Positions 3,795 through 8,415 of a stretch of DNA of 8,415 bases are shown in pieces (positions within the stretch are counted from its first letter, which is position 1; each line of letters starts with the position of its first letter). The position numbers and the translations under genes are program-made. The notes beneath the pieces are model-generated. The model was not told the DNA's origin. It saw only the letters and a program-made list of their open reading frames with translations, and did not search any database. Source of the DNA: Micropepsaceae bacterium (GTDB taxonomy: Bacteria; Pseudomonadota; Alphaproteobacteria; Micropepsales; Micropepsaceae); assembly GCA_025450355.1 (NCBI GenBank), contig JANWHR010000027.1, positions 1-8,415 of the forward strand, given 5' to 3'.

Positions 3795-6788
3795 GTGAGA
3801 CGCGGCCCGCTTGTCTGCCTGTTGCTCGCCGGAATTTCGACCCAGGCGATGGCGGACGACCTTTCCATCACGTCAAAGGTCAGTTCACCGGTTTCGACCG
3901 CCACGGCCGCCAACAAAACGCCGGGCGACATCACCATTCAGCAGGGCGGTTCGGTTGACGTATCGGTCAAGGGCGCGGCAGTCACCCTGAACTCCAACAA
4001 CAACATCACCAATAGCGGCGTGATCCAGAACGCCTTTGCTGGAGATGGCGCCATCGGCGTTCACATTCTCGGCGGGAATACGGGGACTTTTATCAACAGC
4101 GCCGGAACCACCACGGAAATCAGCGCCGGCGGCGGAGGGGCGAACAATATCGGAGTGCTGCTGGACGGAGCAGCGCCATTCAACGGCGACATCACCTTCG
4201 GCGGCGCCAGCAACCTGATCACGATCGGCACGAATTCGATTGGTATCGCCGTCGAGGCGCCGCTCAACGGAAATCTCGCGGTGGGGTCCTCCAGCTCGCT
4301 GGTCGGCCAGGGGATTACGGGAATTCTGGTGACATCGCCGATTTCGGGCGCTCTGACCACCTCCGGCCCGATCACCGTTGCCGGAACTGCGACCTTTACC
4401 TCCACCCAGGTCGATCCGCTGTCCGGCTCTGCGGTCGCCGTCGGCGCGAATATTGCCGGCGGAATTCTCAACGCCGGCCCCACCGGCGCCGGCGATGCAA
4501 CGCCGGCCAACACGATCGTATCGACCAGCGCGATGCCGACGTTTGCCATTCAGTCGTCGCTTGCGGGCCTGAATGCGTCAAACATCGTCATCGGGGGAGC
4601 GTCGGATACCGTCAACCCCAATTTCAGTCTGCTCAACCGGGGCACCATCCGCAACACGGACAACGATCCGGGAGTAAGCACCATTGCGGTGCAGATCGGT
4701 GAATCCGGCGCGGCCGCTCACACCGTGACGCTGGCGGGCGGGATCTACAACAACGGCACGATCCAGGCCTCTGCCGAGACGGACAACACCTTCGCAAGCC
4801 AGGCCAAGGCGGCCTCCGACAATGCGACCGCGCTGATTATTGGCAATGGCGCGGCCATCAACGCCTCGGGTATCACTTCGCAGGCGTTGCTCAACGACGG
4901 GACGATCAGCAGCACCGTGACGGGCACACTGCCCGCAGTTTCCACGGCGCTGCTGATTCAGCCGGGGGGCACGCTGGCGAATCTGACAACCGCGAACACG
5001 ATTTCCGCGAGTGCGATCACCACCGACACGACCATATCGGGCATCACCGCCACTGGCGTGCAGGACCTCTCGGGCACCCTGACAAGCATCACCAATTCGG
5101 GCCATATTTTCGCCATTGCGACGATTTTGGACAACAACGCCCAGCAGGCGATCGCGATTGATCTGTCACATGGCTCCGCCAATCAGACCATCACGACGTC
5201 AGGACCGATTCAGGGCGATGTGCTGTTTGGTTCTGCCGGAATGAACGGCGCGGTTGCGGGCAATCAGCTGACGATCGAAGGCGCCAACGCCTCTCTCACG
5301 GGTGCGTTGCGCACGGCCGCGGGCGGCACCCTCGACGTCCATTTGTCGCAGGGCGGGACGGGAGGCGTGCTCAACACCTCCGTGGCACGGATCACGACGC
5401 TTGGGGTCGGCCAGGACGGCAACGTGCAGCTTGCACTCAATAAGACTTCGTCGGTGACGCCGGTGATCTCCGCGACCGGTCCGGTCAAATTCGGATTCGG
5501 CTCGCAGGTGACGCTGGTGCCGACGAGCTTTCTTCCGAACAATGGCGCCTACACGCTGATCCACAGCGACACATCGCTGGTGTTTTCGGATTTTTCCGCC
5601 ACGACGGCGCAGCCCATTCCCTTCATTTTTAATGGCGCGCTGAGCCAAAGCGGAAACGATCTGCTCATCACACTACAGCGGAAGACGGCGGCCGAATTGG
5701 GACTCACCGGAAATGCCGCCGTGATGTACGAGCCGCTGGCGCAGGCCGCGTTGACCGACAATCCTTTCGGTGCGGCGCTGCTGTCGCTGACCAATGCCGA
5801 AGACGTCCAGACCGCGATCGCCTCTCAGGTCCCCGATGTCGGCGGCGGCGTGCGGGCGCTCGCGATCGCCATGACGGATTCCACCACCGGCGTTGTCGGG
5901 GCGCGCGAACGCAACCTCGTCCTGTCGCCGGCGAGCCAGCAGGACGAATTCCGCTTCTGGGCGCAGGAAGTCTATGACCAGGTCAGCTCGAGCAGTTCGG
6001 CGGCGAGCTCCGGCTACAGTGGCGCCGGTCAGGGCGTCGCAGCCGGCGTCGAATGGGGCGCAGTTCCCACCGTGCGTTATGGGCTGGCCTTCACGTTTTT
6101 CGCGAGCCAGCAGGCAGAAGCCCACCCCGCCGACAACAAAACCGACGGCGACTGGCATTTGCTGTCGTTTTACGCCGGGTGGCGGCCGGGAAATTTCTTC
6201 ATCACGCCGGAATTGAATGTCGGGCAGGCCGATTACAGCAGCCGGCGCGGCATCACCATTGGAAGTGCCCTCTCGCGAACCGCCACCGCCAACTGGTCCG
6301 GCTATCTCGGCGCGGGCGCGATCACCGCGGGCTATGTCTTTCCCGTGGGTGGAATGCAGCTCATTCCCGAAATCTCCGCGGACGGAATGTATCTGCGCGA
6401 GAACAAATACAATGAGCAGGGCGCGGTCGGGGCGACGGGGGCCGATCTCACGATTCTGTCGCAGGATCAGAAGTCGGCGCGCGGCTTTGCCGGGTTGATC
6501 GCGCAAGGCACGTTCAACTGGGACATCGGGACGCTGCAACCGCAGCTGCTTCTCGGCTGGAGCCACGAATTCATGAACAGTCCGCCGGAGCTCAGCGGGT
6601 TTTTCACCAGCGCGCCCAATGCGCCGTTCCGTCTGACCGGACCACATTTCGATTCCAACCGCATCGTGACCGGGCTCGGAATCAACTATTCCGTCGGGTA
6701 CTGGTCGGCGGGCCTGAGTTACGACGCCGCGCTTTCGTCGGGCACCGTGACGCAGGCGGCAACCTTCAGCCTGAGCAGCCGGTTCTGA
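3795..6788 (+). CDS. Autotransporter (type Va) with beta-helical passenger and C-terminal beta-barrel
   Basis: The protein has 997 residues. Residues 1-20 (RRGPLVCLLLAG core, cut after AMA) form a Sec signal peptide. About 21-630 is a passenger rich in Gly, Ala, Thr, Ser and Asn, with recurring turn motifs such as NSGVI, NRGTI, NNGTI, NDGTI and NSGHI. These are typical of right-handed beta-helix rungs. About 633-715 is a helical linker (AAELGLTGNAAVMYEPLAQ onward). From FRFWAQ (about 719) to the end lies the autotransporter beta-barrel, with alternating aromatic strands and the terminal ATFSLSSRF, whose last Phe is the BAM signal. The mature protein has no Cys, as usual for this class. The product is expected to be exported by Sec, inserted by BAM, and to display its passenger outside; adhesion or biofilm roles are inferred only. 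GTG at 3795 is chosen because it gives a clean signal peptide and follows GAGGT (3786-3790). The frame stays open upstream to 3312, inside the previous gene. Confidence 0.9.
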   Translation: MRRGPLVCLLLAGISTQAMADDLSITSKVSSPVSTATAANKTPGDITIQQGGSVDVSVKGAAVTLNSNNNITNSGVIQNAFAGDGAIGVHILGGNTGTFINSAGTTTEISAGGGGANNIGVLLDGAAPFNGDITFGGASNLITIGTNSIGIAVEAPLNGNLAVGSSSSLVGQGITGILVTSPISGALTTSGPITVAGTATFTSTQVDPLSGSAVAVGANIAGGILNAGPTGAGDATPANTIVSTSAMPTFAIQSSLAGLNASNIVIGGASDTVNPNFSLLNRGTIRNTDNDPGVSTIAVQIGESGAAAHTVTLAGGIYNNGTIQASAETDNTFASQAKAASDNATALIIGNGAAINASGITSQALLNDGTISSTVTGTLPAVSTALLIQPGGTLANLTTANTISASAITTDTTISGITATGVQDLSGTLTSITNSGHIFAIATILDNNAQQAIAIDLSHGSANQTITTSGPIQGDVLFGSAGMNGAVAGNQLTIEGANASLTGALRTAAGGTLDVHLSQGGTGGVLNTSVARITTLGVGQDGNVQLALNKTSSVTPVISATGPVKFGFGSQVTLVPTSFLPNNGAYTLIHSDTSLVFSDFSATTAQPIPFIFNGALSQSGNDLLITLQRKTAAELGLTGNAAVMYEPLAQAALTDNPFGAALLSLTNAEDVQTAIASQVPDVGGGVRALAIAMTDSTTGVVGARERNLVLSPASQQDEFRFWAQEVYDQVSSSSSAASSGYSGAGQGVAAGVEWGAVPTVRYGLAFTFFASQQAEAHPADNKTDGDWHLLSFYAGWRPGNFFITPELNVGQADYSSRRGITIGSALSRTATANWSGYLGAGAITAGYVFPVGGMQLIPEISADGMYLRENKYNEQGAVGATGADLTILSQDQKSARGFAGLIAQGTFNWDIGTLQPQLLLGWSHEFMNSPPELSGFFTSAPNAPFRLTGPHFDSNRIVTGLGINYSVGYWSAGLSYDAALSSGTVTQAATFSLSSRF

Positions 6789-6841
6789 ATTGATCTTTGT
6801 ACGTATTATTATATGGCCGCAGTTGCGCCAAATCGGGAAAT

Positions 6842-6858
6842 TTCCGGCCATTCCGGCC
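6842..6858 (+). repeat. Direct repeat TTCCGGCC x2
   Basis: TTCCGGCC occurs at 6842-6849 and again at 6851-6858, a 9-base period close to one helical turn. The unit also contains the palindrome GGCC. It could be a paired protein-binding site or simple slippage. It lies about 55 bases after the autotransporter stop. Confidence 0.4.
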
Positions 6859-6933
6859 GCGCTAACGCCAAGGCGTGAACTTGAGCAAGCCCTTCTGCCT
6901 GCGTGAAATGGAAGCACAGGGTTGTGAGCGCAA

Positions 6934-6973
6934 ACCGCTTGCGGGCTCAGGCCTGCGCGGGATAACAAGCGGT
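6934..6973 (+). repeat. Nested inverted repeat, possible structured RNA
   Basis: ACCGCTTG (6934-6941) and CAAGCGGT (6966-6973) are perfectly complementary over 8 bp. Inside, GCGGGC (6941-6946) pairs with GCCTGC (6951-6956) around TCAG, with one G-U pair. The two stems share base 6941. Together they give a 40-base two-stem element without a following T-tract. Confidence 0.4.
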
Positions 6974-7268
6974 CACAGGGCTTTTGTGGCAATCTGTGTC
7001 AGTGATTGAATTTGCAGAGAATTTCGGTTAGTTCCGCAGGACGCGGGAACGCGCGGAGGATCGGAAACAGACTGCGCTTCAGATGACCGGCGCCGCCATT
7101 GGCGCCCTGGAAATCGGGAGGTACCGGCGGCTCAGCCGTCGTGGATCGGGAAAGATTCGGCCGATCCGAAGACAGGATTGGGTCAAAACTATGGACCGTC
7201 GTGAAGATGATGTTAAAATCTTTGTCGATGGGCTATGAAAAACGGCCAGCGGGAAAGCACCGCAGGCA

Positions 7269-7288
7269 GGCCGGATTTTTATCCGGCC
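7269..7288 (+). promoter_or_regulatory. Strong hairpin in the tonB leader
   Basis: GGCCGGAT (7269-7276) and ATCCGGCC (7281-7288) form a perfect 8-bp stem closed by TTTT. It sits 34 bases before the tonB ATG, just upstream of GGAGGA (7292-7297). Without a T-tract it is not a standard terminator. A leader or mRNA-stability role is plausible but unproven. Confidence 0.45.
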
Positions 7289-7322
7289 CAGGGAGGATCA
7301 GCTTTTTCGGGCGGTTTGAACC

Positions 7323-8000
7323 ATGACAGCACTGCAAGACCTTCGTCCCGTACACGGCAAGACGCTGAAGAAAAGCAGGGTGCCGGGCATCTTATTTGCC
7401 GTCGGCTTCAACTTCGCAGTCGGCTTCGGGCTTTGGGTTGGCTTGAACAACGCCACCATTCAGCTGTTGCGCGAAAACCTGAAAGCCGTCGTGACGACAG
7501 AAGATCAGAAGCAGGATCTGCCGCCGCCCCCGCCGCCGCCGGATTTCAAGCCGCCGCCGGTCGTCGCCGTCGTTCCTGAAGTGGCGATCGATCTGACCAG
7601 AGCGCCGCCGCCGGCCCCGACGATCACGACGACCCGGCCTGCGCCGCCGCCGCCGCCGGCGCCTCCCGCGCCGCCGCCGCCAAAGGTCGTGGTCGCTCCG
7701 CCTCCGCCTCCGCCGCCGCCGACACCGCCGACGCCGACCACCAGTCACGCGGTCACGGCGGATGATTATCCACCCGTTTCAATCCGCCTGCAGGAGCAGG
7801 GCAAGGTGGCGATCAAATATCTGGTGAAGGAGGATGGGTCCGTTGCGGAATGCAATGTGACCATGTCGAGCGGCAAGACACGGCTGGACGATGCGGCATG
7901 CACGATGGTGAAGAGGCGCTGGAAGTTTAAGCCCGCCACCCAGTCGGGCAAACCGGTGGCCGAATATCTGACCGCCGACGTGATCTTCCAGTTGAGGTAG
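7323..8000 (+). CDS. tonB: Energy transducer TonB
   Basis: The protein has 225 residues. A short basic cytoplasmic N-terminus (1-20) is followed by one membrane anchor (about 22-41) and a periplasmic Pro-rich spacer (67-140) with runs of 7 (67-73) and 8 (126-133) prolines. The TonB C-terminal domain fills 149-225: YPPVSIRLQEQGKVAIKYLV (149-168), DGSV, SSG (182-184), LDDAA and RRWKFKPA. TonB carries energy from the ExbB-ExbD proton channel across the periplasm to outer-membrane receptors by pairing with their TonB boxes. By-eye alignment of the anchor places Ala26 and Asn30 where E. coli TonB has Ser16 and His20. Cys177 and Cys193 in the periplasmic domain could form a disulfide. The ATG at 7323 has no good ribosome site: GGAGGA lies 25 bases upstream, too far. 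exbB follows after 113 bases, so an operon is likely. Confidence 0.93.
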   Translation: MTALQDLRPVHGKTLKKSRVPGILFAVGFNFAVGFGLWVGLNNATIQLLRENLKAVVTTEDQKQDLPPPPPPPDFKPPPVVAVVPEVAIDLTRAPPPAPTITTTRPAPPPPPAPPAPPPPKVVVAPPPPPPPPTPPTPTTSHAVTADDYPPVSIRLQEQGKVAIKYLVKEDGSVAECNVTMSSGKTRLDDAACTMVKRRWKFKPATQSGKPVAEYLTADVIFQLR

Positions 8001-8113
8001 GTTGGTGAAGGTTGCCGAGCGGAATACTGTTCAGACGGTTTTCCGTGGAGTTTTCATAAGGGTGTGCAGGAGCGGACGTTTGGCGTCCTCAAACAAGAAC
8101 GGAGCAGAGTAGA
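8001..8113 (+). other. tonB-exbB spacer with small hairpins
   Basis: This 113-base spacer contains a tiny ACGG/CCGT hairpin around TTTT near 8034-8046 and GGACG (8074-8078) paired with CGTCC (8084-8088) around TTTGG. Neither looks like a strong terminator, so read-through from tonB to exbB is possible. GGAG at 8101-8104 is the likely ribosome site for exbB, 9 bases before its ATG. Confidence 0.5.
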
Positions 8114-8415
8114 ATGAACGCGAAGACCCTGACGATCGCTTCCGCTTTCGTCGCTTTCATGATGGTGGCCGGTCCGGCCGGCGCACAGAATGCAACGCCC
8201 GATGCGGCAGCCCCCGCGGCCACCGCGCCGGCCGATGCGGCAGCCCCTGCGGCCCCCGCCCCCGCCGATGCGGCAGCGGCGCAATCCGGGCCGGCGAACA
8301 TCAACGCGCCGACGGCCGCGGTTAAAAACCCCTATGGGTTGGGGGCGCTGGTGACAAATGGCGACCTGGTTTCGCACACGGTGCTCGGGCTGTTGTTGGT
8401 GATGTCGCTCGGCAC
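8114..8415 (+). CDS. exbB: TonB-system biopolymer transport protein ExbB, partial (C-terminus beyond right edge)
   Basis: One hundred residues can be read. Residues 1-24 are a signal peptide (FVAFMMVAGPAGA, cut before Gln25). Residues 25-68 are an Ala/Pro-rich extension. Then NPYGLGALVTNGDLVSHTVL (72-91) leads into the first membrane helix (LGLLLVMSLG, 91-100). This matches the start of the long ExbB form of alphaproteobacteria and pseudomonads. The MotA/TolQ/ExbB channel domain itself lies past the edge. ExbB forms the pentameric proton-channel scaffold around ExbD and drives TonB in the inner membrane. Position right after tonB supports ExbB over TolQ. The extension is built from an 11-residue tandem repeat. 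exbD would be expected next, outside the window. Confidence 0.85.
   Translation, partial: MNAKTLTIASAFVAFMMVAGPAGAQNATPDAAAPAATAPADAAAPAAPAPADAAAAQSGPANINAPTAAVKNPYGLGALVTNGDLVSHTVLGLLLVMSLG
8201..8299 (+). repeat. 33-bp tandem repeat (3 units) in exbB
   Basis: The decamer GATGCGGCAG recurs at 8201, 8234 and 8267, exactly 33 bases apart. Units 1 and 2 match at 29 of 33 positions; unit 3 matches only over its first 11 bases and then drifts. In frame they encode DAAAPAATAPA, DAAAPAAPAPA and DAAAAQSGPAN (residues 30-62). The length keeps the reading frame, so gain or loss of units would only lengthen or shorten the periplasmic extension. Confidence 0.85.

Larger units (their letters stand above)
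6789..7322. other. Long intergenic region between autotransporter and tonB, no convincing gene
   Basis: These 534 bases begin with an AT-rich patch (6790-6814), which may hold the autotransporter transcript end, though no clear terminator hairpin lies there. Then come an 8-bp direct repeat (6842-6858), a nested inverted repeat (6934-6973), an interrupted GTTCC/GGAAC repeat near 7030-7050, a GGATCG/CGATCC inverted repeat (7143-7167) and a strong hairpin (7269-7288). Two small open frames (7083-7238, 51 aa; 7099-7326, 75 aa) have no recognisable features. The tonB promoter should lie here. TAAAAT at 7214-7219 resembles a -10 box but has no -35 partner. I saw no clear Fur, Irr or RirA iron box. 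Confidence 0.5.

Noticed and set aside
6931..6980. Nested inverted repeat as a terminator of the autotransporter transcript
   Set aside because: No T-tract follows the stem and it lies about 145 bases after the stop codon.
5673..6992. Long minus-strand open frame (439 codons) opposite the autotransporter barrel
   Set aside because: The plus strand encodes a recognisable barrel. The opposite frame is Arg/Gly-rich without domains, as expected of a shadow in GC-rich DNA.
7292..7297. GGAGGA as ribosome site for tonB
   Set aside because: It is 25 bases before the ATG, well outside normal spacing, and an in-frame TGA just before the ATG rules out an earlier tonB start near it.
7392..7748. Minus-strand open frames rich in Arg or Gly opposite tonB
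   Set aside because: They are mirror images of the CCG/CCC proline codons of TonB and have no protein-like composition.
1..8415. CRISPR array, insertion sequence, tRNA or rRNA gene, phage or toxin-antitoxin module
   Set aside because: No spaced direct repeats of array type, no transposase or terminal inverted repeats, no tRNA cloverleaf and no rRNA signature were seen.

Overview
The window most likely comes from an alphaproteobacterium, probably of the Hyphomicrobiales (rhizobia and relatives). It is GC-rich with strong G/C third-position bias. Its small heat-shock gene has the leader layout known from rhizobia (a sigma-32 promoter followed by a ROSE-type RNA thermometer). Its TonB and ExbB have the alphaproteobacterial form, with a very proline-rich TonB and an ExbB carrying a signal peptide and an Ala/Pro-rich extension. 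The genus cannot be fixed from sequence reading alone.

Layout. Positions 1-1410, minus strand: two alpha/beta hydrolases in one operon. A lysophospholipase/monoacylglycerol-lipase-type enzyme (stop at 262) overlaps by 8 bases the start of a phospholipase/carboxylesterase-family enzyme that runs off the left edge. Positions 1422-1844, plus strand: a small unrecognised membrane protein, divergent from the hydrolases. Positions 1861-2513: a complete heat-shock unit made of sigma-32-like promoter, structured leader, Hsp20 gene and terminator hairpin. Positions 2594-3538: a hormone-sensitive-lipase-family protein whose nucleophile serine appears replaced by glycine. Positions 3539-3794: a gene-free spacer with hairpins. 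Positions 3795-6788: a large classical (type Va) autotransporter. Positions 6789-7322: a 534-base spacer with inverted repeats and no convincing gene. Positions 7323-8415: tonB followed by the start of exbB, which runs off the right edge.

How the genes fit together. The right half is about the cell envelope: the autotransporter places a repeat-rich beta-helical passenger at the surface, and TonB-ExbB (with ExbD presumably beyond the edge) would energise outer-membrane receptors, usually for iron-siderophore or vitamin uptake. The left half is a mix of lipid/ester hydrolases and a chaperone that holds unfolded proteins during heat stress. I see no mobile element, CRISPR array, tRNA or rRNA.

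Most worth a second look: the heat-control leader of hsp20; the apparently catalytically dead esterase-like protein; the TonB membrane segment with asparagine where histidine is usual; a 33-bp tandem repeat in exbB; and the structured spacer before tonB. None of these amounts to a clearly new multi-gene system.
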